Below, piece after piece: positions 1 through 6,882 of a DNA stretch of 25,729 bases (position 1 is its first letter; the number at the start of each line of letters is the position of its first letter). The stretch is from an uncultured Lachnospiraceae bacterium (GTDB lineage Bacteria > Bacillota > Clostridia > Lachnospirales > Lachnospiraceae): positions 1-25,729 of the forward strand of contig CALDIE010000098.1 of the NCBI GenBank assembly GCA_937901625.1, in the 5' to 3' direction. Both the position numbers and the translations under genes were made by a program. The notes beneath the pieces are model-generated. The model was not told where the DNA came from. It saw only the letters and a list, made by a program, of their open reading frames with translations, and searched no databases.

Positions 1-36
1 TCTACACTCTTTCCCTACACGACGCTCTTCCGATCT
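1..36. other. Illumina sequencing adapter remnant (artefact)
   Basis: These bases match the 3' end of the Illumina universal/read-1 adapter exactly as I know it, including the terminal block GACGCTCTTCCGATCT. Genomic sequence begins at about base 37; base 36 (T) is compatible with both adapter and gene. The bases should be trimmed, and no start or promoter should be inferred from them. Confidence 0.97.
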
Positions 37-176
37 ATGGAGATGAGGAGAAGAAGCGCTATCCTGTCGGAAAGAAGATGATTGAATGGCTATGGGCGCA
101 CGAAGAGGAAAGAAAGATGCTGTGGGAAAAGATGGAGCATCGGCTTCAAAACAGCGGATACCATTCCGCCTTTTGA
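37..176 (+). CDS. C-terminal end of a helix-turn-helix regulator, 5' end missing (contig edge)
   Basis: Reading from codon 36-38, the frame gives YGDEEKKRYPVGKKMIEWLW and ends at TGA 174-176 after about 46 residues. The first 30 bases are identical to 6140-6169, inside the Cro/CI-type HTH protein at 5971-6204, where they encode the same YGDEEKKRYP segment after the DNA-binding domain. The fragment is therefore the tail of a paralogous regulator. Unlike the downstream paralog, it continues with a basic and aromatic tail ending in NSGYHSAF. It ends 15 bases before the glycosyltransferase gene, so the two may be cotranscribed. The DNA-binding part lies off the contig, so only homology to the paralog supports the call. 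Confidence 0.7.
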
Positions 177-191
177 TTTTCAGGAGGCAAC

Positions 192-980
192 ATGGGTTTT
201 TGGCATATTATCATAGGATGTCTGCTTTTGGCGGCAGTGGTTGTAGCGCTGGCGGTCTGTGTGGTTTGCGGATACGGTTTTCTGCTGCTGTGGAAAAGAC
301 CCCTTCGGGCGCTGTATGCGGCGCGAGCCGCCGAGGAGGATTTTTGCGCACTTGCGGAGATACCGCAGCAGATGATCCGATATTTCCTGTTGGTGGAAGA
401 TGAGAAATTTTATAAGCATCGCGGATATCTGCCGGATGCGATCAGGGATGCTTTCCGACTGAACTTAAAGCGAGGGGAGATAATTACCGGCGGCAGCACG
501 ATCACGCAGCAGCTGGTGAAAAATCTGTATTTTGACTTTCACAAAAGCTATTGGCGCAAGCTGGTGGAGTTGTTTTTGGCGATCGTGGCAGAAAAGCAGC
601 TCGGCAAAGATCGGATTTTGGAATTCTATTTCAATATCATTTATTTCGGCAATGGAATCTATGGGATCTCGGACGCAGTGGATTTTTATTTTAAAAAGAA
701 GATCGGCGATCTGACCACCAATCAGATGTTTATGCTGGCGTGTATGCCCTATGCGCCCACAAAGGGCAATCCGGTACGGCAGCCGGAGGTTTTTGAACGT
801 ATCCGTAACCGGCGATTGGATTATTGGGTGGGACAGCACAGGATATCCGATGAAGAAGCAAGCATCATCCGTTCTTTTGATGCGGCGCATCTCGATGATG
901 AGTTGCGGCCGGCGGATGCGTTTACGGAAAACTACTCTCAGGAGATTGTCCTCATAAATGAGAGGTTCGGACCTTTCTGA
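192..980 (+). CDS. Monofunctional peptidoglycan glycosyltransferase (GT51)
   Basis: The 262-residue protein has one N-terminal membrane segment (about residues 4-34) and then a complete GT51 domain. All hallmark blocks are present: EDEKFYKHRG carrying the catalytic glutamate, GGSTITQQLVKNLYF, and EKQLGKDRILEFYFN followed by FGNGIYGI with the second glutamate. The family polymerises lipid II into glycan strands on the outer face of the membrane. There is no transpeptidase domain, and the length fits monofunctional MtgA-like enzymes. The ATG is supported by an AGGAGG site at 182-187. It opens a co-directional run with an exporter, a peptidase/deacetylase and an AsnB-like ligase, which suggests a dedicated rather than housekeeping role. 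That role is inference; the enzymatic class is secure. Confidence 0.9.
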   Translation: MGFWHIIIGCLLLAAVVVALAVCVVCGYGFLLLWKRPLRALYAARAAEEDFCALAEIPQQMIRYFLLVEDEKFYKHRGYLPDAIRDAFRLNLKRGEIITGGSTITQQLVKNLYFDFHKSYWRKLVELFLAIVAEKQLGKDRILEFYFNIIYFGNGIYGISDAVDFYFKKKIGDLTTNQMFMLACMPYAPTKGNPVRQPEVFERIRNRRLDYWVGQHRISDEEASIIRSFDAAHLDDELRPADAFTENYSQEIVLINERFGPF

Positions 981-1045
981 ATCGAAAGCCGGCATAAATC
1001 ATTTCGGTTGCCGTTTATGATGGGCATGAAAGATAAAGGAGCATT

Positions 1046-3124
1046 ATGGAGCTTACACTCGAGACGATTCAAAAAACGATTGCTGAGGCGGACAACTTTT
1101 TGGAAATCGGTGGAATTGAGCGGCACAAGCGGCTTTGCTACCGACTTTTGATGGAGGAGTATCTGCTGGACTATCTCAAGGAAGATCCCGGAGCAGGGCT
1201 GTCCATTGAATGCAGAACAACGGACAAAAAGATCAGTGTCATCGTCGGTGTTCGCGGGAAAGAACGCAATATCGTACAGGAACATGAGAGTGAATTTGCG
1301 GATCAGCTGGTGGAAGGACTGGATCGGGCACCAAAGTGGAAGTATGTACGCGGGGAGAACGTGATCACCTGGTCCCCAAAGCCTGCAGCGCCGGATCTGA
1401 AGTCCATCCGTTATATGATCGATCATTTGGCGGAAAGAAAGGGACAATTTGCACTTGCCATCATCATCCGTTTCTTGAATATGGGGCTCAATGTCATCGA
1501 GCCGATTTTGACGGCAGAGATCATTGTGGCATATTCCGGATCGCATATCCAAAAGATTATGATGATCGCAGGACTCATGCTGCTGCAGCGATTGCTCAGC
1601 AATCTGTTTACTTTCCTTGGCAGTCATATGCTTCGACACTCTTACAGTTCGATGCTGAAAAAAATGCGCACCGGACTTACGGAGCGTGTGTTGCATATTA
1701 AAACCGCATGTATAGATGAAACCGGCAGCGGACTTTTTATCCAAAGACTGATCAGCGATACCGACAATGCAGTAGAACAGGTGGACAATCTTTTGGAGAT
1801 CAGTACGGACATCTTTCGACTGATCAGCCTGTTGATTTCTTTTGCCATTATCTCACCGAAGATGTTGGTGTTCGAGCTGATCCTGTTTGCGATCTACGGT
1901 TTCATTCAGCGTATGCACAACCGGTCACTTACGGTAGACGGACGCCGCAGCCGGACGGCAGAAGAGAAACAGGCGGGGATCATCGGTGAGATGGTGCGCG
2001 CCCACAGAGATGTCAAGCTGCTGCATGCAGAGAACAGCCTAATGGAGGATATGAGGGAGAGCGTTGAGGAAAGTGTGGATCGTACAACGGATTTGCGCGT
2101 GCGATCCATGAAGTTTATTTTGCTTAGAACCCAGTTTGTCGGTGTCACAAATTTTATCTACATGGCACTTTTGGCATTGTTTATGGTAAAAGACGGAATG
2201 CCGCCGGAGACGGCACTGGTTCTTTTTAACTACAACGGAAGCATGTACGGCTGTGCTTATTCTCTTTCCCAGTTTATTTCTGCGATCTATGATCTGGCAC
2301 TCTACTCGGAACGGATCTATCAGTTGATGATCAGCAGCGACTATGAGACGGAGACTTTTGGCGATGTGCATTTGGACAGGGTTCGGGGTGAGATCGAATT
2401 TCAGGATGTTTCCTTTTCCTATCGAAACTCCAATGGAGGAAAGGTAGACGTATTAGACAAATTAAACCTTCGGATCGGTGTGGGAGAGATCGTGGCATTT
2501 GTCGGGAAAAGCGGCTGCGGCAAGAGTACCATCCTTTCTTTGATCGAGCGTCTCTATGACCCGGACGACGGGAAGATCCTGCTGGATGGATATGATATCC
2601 GGGATCTGGATATGGATACGGTTCGCAGCAATATCGTTATGGTCAGTCAGATGCCGTATATCTTTCATATGACTGTTCGGGAAAATCTTATGGTAGCCAA
2701 AAGGGACGTGACGGAAGAGGAGCTGATCGAAGTCTGCAAAAAGGCGTGCATCTATGACGACATTGTAAACATGCCCCGGGGATTTGACACCCTGATGGGC
2801 GAAGGCGGGGTGACACTTTCCGGCGGTCAGCGCCAGAGACTCGCCATCGCAAGAAGCCTGCTTAAACCCTCGCCGATTTTGATCCTGGATGAAGCGACAT
2901 CTGCACTTGACAGTATTACTCAGACACAGATCCAGTCCGCAATCGAGGACATTCGGGGACAAAGGACAATCCTTATGGTAGCCCACCGTCTCTCCACCGT
3001 GATCCATGCACAGAAGATTTTCTTTATCGAAGACGGAAGAGTATTGGCACAGGGTACACATGAAACACTTCTGAAGAGCTGCGACGCATATCGGAAGCTC
3101 TACAGTGAGGAGGCATCCGCATGA
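1046..3124 (+). CDS. ABC exporter (fused membrane and ATPase domains) with extra N-terminal domain
   Basis: The 692-residue protein has three parts. Residues 1 to about 115 form a soluble domain. About 125-425 contain the six-helix exporter membrane domain. About 440-690 form the nucleotide-binding domain, with Walker A GKSGCGKST (487-495), signature LSGGQRQR (from 591), Walker B ILILDEAT (D615, E616) and an H-loop in MVAHRLST. All ATPase motifs are intact. The N-terminal part includes RHKRLCYRLLMEEYLLDYL, which loosely recalls the N-box helix of histidine-kinase-like ATPases; this is a weak inference. A Shine-Dalgarno AAGGAG at 1036-1041 supports the ATG. The stop overlaps the next start (ATGA at 3121), so the two genes are translationally coupled. 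The substrate is unknown; the neighbouring papain-like peptidase and AsnB-like ligase suggest a modified peptide. Confidence 0.88.
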   Translation: MELTLETIQKTIAEADNFLEIGGIERHKRLCYRLLMEEYLLDYLKEDPGAGLSIECRTTDKKISVIVGVRGKERNIVQEHESEFADQLVEGLDRAPKWKYVRGENVITWSPKPAAPDLKSIRYMIDHLAERKGQFALAIIIRFLNMGLNVIEPILTAEIIVAYSGSHIQKIMMIAGLMLLQRLLSNLFTFLGSHMLRHSYSSMLKKMRTGLTERVLHIKTACIDETGSGLFIQRLISDTDNAVEQVDNLLEISTDIFRLISLLISFAIISPKMLVFELILFAIYGFIQRMHNRSLTVDGRRSRTAEEKQAGIIGEMVRAHRDVKLLHAENSLMEDMRESVEESVDRTTDLRVRSMKFILLRTQFVGVTNFIYMALLALFMVKDGMPPETALVLFNYNGSMYGCAYSLSQFISAIYDLALYSERIYQLMISSDYETETFGDVHLDRVRGEIEFQDVSFSYRNSNGGKVDVLDKLNLRIGVGEIVAFVGKSGCGKSTILSLIERLYDPDDGKILLDGYDIRDLDMDTVRSNIVMVSQMPYIFHMTVRENLMVAKRDVTEEELIEVCKKACIYDDIVNMPRGFDTLMGEGGVTLSGGQRQRLAIARSLLKPSPILILDEATSALDSITQTQIQSAIEDIRGQRTILMVAHRLSTVIHAQKIFFIEDGRVLAQGTHETLLKSCDAYRKLYSEEASA

Positions 3125-4266
3125 TCCGAAAGGAGACATACAGAGAGTGGATTCAGTCAGATCCCGCATATAATCAAACACCGGCCTGGCCGAAAGAAAT
3201 CTTTCCGGAAGCAGAGTATCATTACTTCAAAGAATGTGGCTGCTTTGTTACATCCCTTGCGATCATGCTTCGGCGTTTTGAAATTGAAAGGGAGGCGGAT
3301 ACGTCTAAGTTTAATCCCCGGATCTTGAATGAACGGCTGATTGCCTCTGGAGCTTTTGATTCGGCGGCGAATCTGGATCTAAGCTACATCAGTAAGCTTT
3401 ATCCGCTGGTTTACGAGGGCATGGCTCCTTATACCAGGGAAGTGATGGAAGATCTCTTTGCATCCGGCGAGCCGTTTCTGCTCACTGTTCCGGGCGTCCA
3501 TGGAACAAGGCACGCCATCGTGCCGGATAAGCTTTTTAAGGATGACGTAGCCGTTATTGACTGCGCGCGGCATAAGAAACGGCTCAGTGAATTTGACAGC
3601 ATATGTGAACTGCGCATCTTTCGCAGGCGTAACATAAGTGAAAGACCGAAGATCGCTTTGACATTTGACGATGGACCGGCAGAGGATCAGCTTTCCGATA
3701 AACTTTTGGATCTTTTGGAGAAGTGTGGTGTGCGTGCTACCTTTTTCCATGTGGGTGAGCAGGTTGTAAAGCATCCCGACAACATCCTGCGTAAATACCG
3801 GATGGGGTGTGAGATCGGAAACCATACCTGGTCGCATTTGTACGGAGACGAGGTGACCAAAGAGGATATTCTTCGAACCTCTGCGGTCATAAGTGAGATC
3901 ACGGGACAGAAGCCAAAATGCTTCCGCTCACCGGGGGGATATACAAATGAGTACATCCGCGAGGTCTGCAAAAAAGAGGGTATGCCACTTTATTTTTGGT
4001 CTCTGGATCCCAAGGACTGGAAAGATAGAGATGCCAAGATCGTCTATGACCGGGTGATGAGCCATGTAAAGGACGGGGACATCATATTGCTCCATGAAAT
4101 CCACGAGAGCACGATACTTGCCGTAGAGAGGATCATTCCGGATCTTCTGGATCGGGGAATGCAGTTTTTGACCTGTGATGAACTGATACGGGAAGAAACC
4201 GGACGTCCGCCGAAGCCGGGAACACAGTACGTCAGTGCAAGAATCATCCAGAACGAGACCGGTTAG
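3121..4266 (+). CDS. C39-like cysteine peptidase fused to NodB-type polysaccharide deacetylase
   Basis: The 381-residue fusion has an N-terminal peptidase_C39-like domain (about 25-160) with Cys41 in CGCFVTSLAIML, His131 in GTRHAIVPD and Asp147 in AVIDCA. These are plausible catalytic residues. Its C-terminal NodB domain (about 175-360) has TFDDGP (D183, D184), the metal ligands in NHTWSH (H235, H239), FRSPGG, DPKDW and ILLHEIH. All NodB motifs are intact, so hydrolase activity on an N-acetyl group, or a related bond, is likely. I see no signal peptide or membrane segment, which is unusual for a deacetylase of exported glycan. The start overlaps the exporter stop by four bases. The intracellular location and neighbours suggest processing of a product before export, but the substrate cannot be told from sequence. 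Confidence 0.82.
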   Translation: MIRKETYREWIQSDPAYNQTPAWPKEIFPEAEYHYFKECGCFVTSLAIMLRRFEIEREADTSKFNPRILNERLIASGAFDSAANLDLSYISKLYPLVYEGMAPYTREVMEDLFASGEPFLLTVPGVHGTRHAIVPDKLFKDDVAVIDCARHKKRLSEFDSICELRIFRRRNISERPKIALTFDDGPAEDQLSDKLLDLLEKCGVRATFFHVGEQVVKHPDNILRKYRMGCEIGNHTWSHLYGDEVTKEDILRTSAVISEITGQKPKCFRSPGGYTNEYIREVCKKEGMPLYFWSLDPKDWKDRDAKIVYDRVMSHVKDGDIILLHEIHESTILAVERIIPDLLDRGMQFLTCDELIREETGRPPKPGTQYVSARIIQNETG

Positions 4267-4391
4267 AGAAGTATTTGAACGCAGTTCAAGCAATTCCCCA
4301 CTTCAAGCGCGATGAGCGCTTTACAACAGTTGCATAGGATCATATTGGCAGAAGAAACACACAAGGATTCAGGAAGGGAGTATCGGTAGAT
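4267..4391 (+). other. Gap with a minimal in-frame ORF before the ligase
   Basis: The 125-base gap holds a TTG-initiated ORF at 4275-4337 (20 codons, NAVQAIPHFKRDERFTTVA). It is in the same frame as the downstream ligase and is closed by a TAG at 4335. A short hairpin (arms 4305-4310 and 4316-4321) has no T-run, so it is not a convincing terminator. The ORF could be a leader or precursor peptide, a remnant of the missing ligase N-terminus, or chance. It lacks the Gly/Cys...Asp/Glu spacing of a lasso core and has no clear Shine-Dalgarno, so I do not call a gene. Confidence 0.3.
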
Positions 4392-5951
4392 TTGCAAGAG
4401 GATAATGACGTAGTACTGCATTTTTATGAGGGATATCTGAGAAATCAAAAACAACTGTGCAAAGAGCTGGCGGTCCGTCCCGAAGAAGACCGAAACGAGA
4501 CGGAGAAGAAGCTGATCTGCAGGGCTTATGCAAAGTGGGGAAAAGATCTGGCTGCTCACCTGCACGGCGCCTATGCTTTTTTGGTGTGGGATGAAAAACC
4601 CCGGGAACTGGTGGCCTTTCGCGATCCCCTCGGCATCCGGTCAGTGTACTATGCTTTGCTGCCGGATGGGGAGCTGCTCTGCGCACCGGACATCGGTACG
4701 ATCACCGACGATGCGCGCTACCAAAAGGAGCTGGATGCAGAGGCACTGCAGCTTTATATGATGTTCGGCTATCCCATTGGTGAAAAGACACTTTTTCGCG
4801 GCATCAAAAAACTGATGCCCGGACAGATTTTGATCGGACAAAACGGCACATACCGGATCAAGTCCTGTGAAAGAACCTGGCCAAAACCGGAGGTTGACCG
4901 AAGTGAGGCAAAGTGGATCAGGCAGATCGAGCAGACCATGAAGACGATCGTGGAAGAGGATCAAACAAACTTTGACTTTTTACGAGGCTGCTCGTTTTTG
5001 TCTTCCGGGGTGGATTCCTCTTATCTTTTGGCTAGTACCGGTCTTCGGTACAGCTGTGGGATCGGTTACGAGGAGACCGGATTCAGTGAGGCGGAGGATG
5101 CAAAAAAAACGGCGAAGAGGCTGGGGACTCAGTACGAAGAACTGCGGATCACATCAGACCGTTTTTTTGCGGATCTGCCAAAAGTAATCAGGAACATGGG
5201 TCTTCCTACAGCAGACGCTTCCACTGCTGCATTTGCCATAGGCTGCCAACAGCTGGCAGGGCGGTATGACTTTTTCCTTTCGGGAGAGGGGGCAGACGAG
5301 TTTTTCGCCGGATATCACGTGTACCAACGGGCGTCGGAACTGGGGAAAAAGGAGGCTCTCTACCTGGGCTGCGACGGGATCATGGAACAGGATGCGGCCA
5401 TGGCACTTTTGAAACAGGATGATCGCTTCCCCTGCGAGAATCTGCTTAAGGATATATCAGAACTGCCGGACGACTCGGATGAGCTGATGCGGATGCTGCT
5501 GGTGGATCAGAGTCTGTGGCTGGAGGGGGATATCCTCTTTGGCGCCGGTCGGGCCGCAAAGGCCGCAGGACTTGAACTTCTGATGCCCTATGCAGATGAT
5601 CGAATGCAAAAGCTTGCCGCCCAAATTCCCTCGTCGCTTTTGCACAAAGACGGATGTGGGAAGTATATTTTCCGCAAGACGGCCATGAGAATACTGCCGG
5701 AGGAGATTGCTTTTCGCAATAAGATCGGATTTCGCGTTCCCATCCGGCTTTGGATGAGGGAAGAGCGTCATCGCAGACGAATCGAAGAAAAACTGTTCGG
5801 GGAAGTTTCGGAAAGCTTTTTTGATCCGAACCGACTGCGCAGATACTGGGATGCCTTCTGTGAGGGAAATGATGAGCAGTGGCACATTTTGTATGCAGTC
5901 TTTGTTTTTGTGCTCTGGTATGAGGAATGCTGGTGTATAACGGTACCGTAG
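4392..5951 (+). CDS. Asparagine synthetase-like amide ligase without glutaminase cysteine
   Basis: The 519-residue protein has a degenerate class II glutamine amidotransferase-like N-terminal region (about 1-150, with FRDPLGIRSVYYALL) and a complete Asn_synthase domain. The PP-loop is LSSGVDSS (203-210); LSGEGADEFFAGY starts at about 296; FRNKIGFRVPIRLW lies near the C-terminus. AsnB enzymes adenylate a carboxylate and form an amide. Glutamine-dependent members begin with Met-Cys-Gly, but here the TTG start enters the domain roughly 70 residues late, so the nucleophile is absent. The TTG has AGGAAGGGAG at 4371-4380, and an in-frame TAG at 4335 blocks a longer reading. The length is close to lasso-peptide cyclases (McjC-type), which also lack the glutaminase function. 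It may be an ammonia-dependent synthetase, an amide-forming cyclase or a 5'-truncated AsnB. Confidence 0.8.
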   Translation: MQEDNDVVLHFYEGYLRNQKQLCKELAVRPEEDRNETEKKLICRAYAKWGKDLAAHLHGAYAFLVWDEKPRELVAFRDPLGIRSVYYALLPDGELLCAPDIGTITDDARYQKELDAEALQLYMMFGYPIGEKTLFRGIKKLMPGQILIGQNGTYRIKSCERTWPKPEVDRSEAKWIRQIEQTMKTIVEEDQTNFDFLRGCSFLSSGVDSSYLLASTGLRYSCGIGYEETGFSEAEDAKKTAKRLGTQYEELRITSDRFFADLPKVIRNMGLPTADASTAAFAIGCQQLAGRYDFFLSGEGADEFFAGYHVYQRASELGKKEALYLGCDGIMEQDAAMALLKQDDRFPCENLLKDISELPDDSDELMRMLLVDQSLWLEGDILFGAGRAAKAAGLELLMPYADDRMQKLAAQIPSSLLHKDGCGKYIFRKTAMRILPEEIAFRNKIGFRVPIRLWMREERHRRRIEEKLFGEVSESFFDPNRLRRYWDAFCEGNDEQWHILYAVFVFVLWYEECWCITVP

Positions 5952-5970
5952 ATTCTTTTGATAATGAAAA

Positions 5971-6204
5971 ATGCAGAAGATGCGTAAGGAGCTGGGTCTG
6001 GTTCAGAGGGAGGTCTATGAACCGCTTGGCATCACAAGGACTATGTACAGCCGGCTGGAAAACGGACATGCAGGTGTGTCACTGGAAAACGCGCAGAAAA
6101 TCGAGGATATGTTTGGCTACGGGGTTGACTGGATCCTTTATGGAGATGAGGAGAAGAAGCGCTATCCTGCCGGAACTAAAAAACAGCGGCTGTTGAAAAA
6201 ATGA
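5971..6204 (+). CDS. Cro/CI-type helix-turn-helix regulator, small
   Basis: The 77-residue protein has a HTH_3 fold, with the recognition region around LGITRTMYSRLENG and a C-terminal segment SLENAQKIEDMFGYGVDWIL. This is a single-domain repressor type. An in-frame TGA at 5965 limits the start to ATG 5971 or ATG 5980; neither has a convincing Shine-Dalgarno. It starts 20 bases after the ligase stop. Bases 6140-6169 repeat the contig start exactly, and beyond that both copies share a short AAATGATTGA-like stretch, suggesting duplication followed by divergence of the tail. Its position suggests control of the upstream module, but this is inference. Confidence 0.75.
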   Translation: MQKMRKELGLVQREVYEPLGITRTMYSRLENGHAGVSLENAQKIEDMFGYGVDWILYGDEEKKRYPAGTKKQRLLKK

Positions 6205-6221
6205 TTGATCAATGATAGAAT
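6193..6221 (+). promoter_or_regulatory. Sigma-70/SigA-type promoter candidate before AAA ATPase
   Basis: TTGAAA (6193-6198) and TAGAAT (6216-6221) are separated by 17 bases. The hexamers overlap the end of the regulator gene. A start near 6228 would place all three copies of the palindromic element in the transcript leader of the ATPase gene. Confidence 0.5.
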
Positions 6222-6229
6222 AAATGCAA

Positions 6230-6308
6230 TTCAGCAGAATATAAGCCGTAATTCCGCTATAATCTGCTGAAACATATCCACAAATCGTATTTTCAGCAGA
6301 TTATAGCG
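6230..6308 (+). repeat. Palindromic repeats upstream of the AAA ATPase
   Basis: A perfect 17-bp inverted repeat has arms at 6255-6271 and 6292-6308 (right arm TTCAGCAGATTATAGCG) with a 20-base spacer. A third, imperfect copy (TTCAGCAGAATATAAGC) lies at 6230-6246 in the same orientation as the right arm and can itself pair with 6255-6271. The right arm ends where the GAGG ribosome binding site (6308-6311) of the ATPase gene begins. The repeats could be an operator bound by a dimer, or alternative hairpins affecting translation. Confidence 0.8.
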
Positions 6309-6320
6309 AGGTTTGGCGCC

Positions 6321-6863
6321 ATGGCATTAATCGGAAGAGAGAAAGAACAAGATTTACTGGAGCAGTGTATTCTATCAAAAAGGCCGGAATTTCTTGTTAT
6401 ATATGGAAGAAGACGCGTTGGAAAAACGTACCTGATCAAGGAATATTTCAATGAACGATTTTCCTTCTATTCAACAGGAATTCCAAGTAAAAAAACGCAT
6501 GACCAATTGAAGGCTTTCAATGAGTCTTTAATTGATTATGGAGATGAGATCAAGACGATTCCAAAAGATTGGTTTGAGGCTTTCCGGAGACTTAAGGGAA
6601 TACTGGAAAAAGATGATATTATAAGAGATTCTGCAAGCGGCAAGAGGATTGTATTTCTGGACGAAGTTCCCTGGATGGATACGGCCAGGTCGGATTTCAA
6701 GTCGGCGTTTGATTTTTTCTGGAATAGCTGGGGATCTTCCCAAAAAGATATGCTTCTTATTGTGTGCGGATCTGCAACTTCATGGATTATAAAAAATATC
6801 CTGAGTGATACCGGTGGATTTTATAACCGTATCACAAGGAAAATGCATCTTGCCCCATTATGA
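6321..6863 (+). pseudogene. Truncated AAA ATPase (PF01637-type)
   Basis: The 180 residues match the N-terminal half of the archaeal-type ATPase family (PF01637, often followed by DUF234). They include GREKEQDLLE at the start, Walker A YGRRRVGKT (28-36), Walker B VFLDEVPWM (D114, E115) and a sensor-like LLIVCGSATSWI. Family members are usually about 450-500 residues and continue past the LAPL motif with the lid and a C-terminal DUF234 nuclease-like or winged-helix region. Here the frame stops at LAPL and unrelated sequence follows, so the gene appears broken at its 3' end. ATG 6321 has GAGG at 6308-6311. The DNA is AT-rich relative to its flanks, which suggests transfer. The ATP-binding part might still be made, but a normal function is unlikely. 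Confidence 0.78.
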
Positions 6864-6882
6864 TAATAAAGATTAATTGTGA

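Noticed and set aside
938..1744. 268-codon minus-strand frame
   Set aside because: It overlaps the start of the ABC exporter, whose protein motifs are unambiguous; the antisense product shows no domain.
4305..4321. Small hairpin after the C39/NodB gene as a terminator
   Set aside because: It has only six pairs with no T-run, and the downstream ligase gene appears to be part of the same operon.
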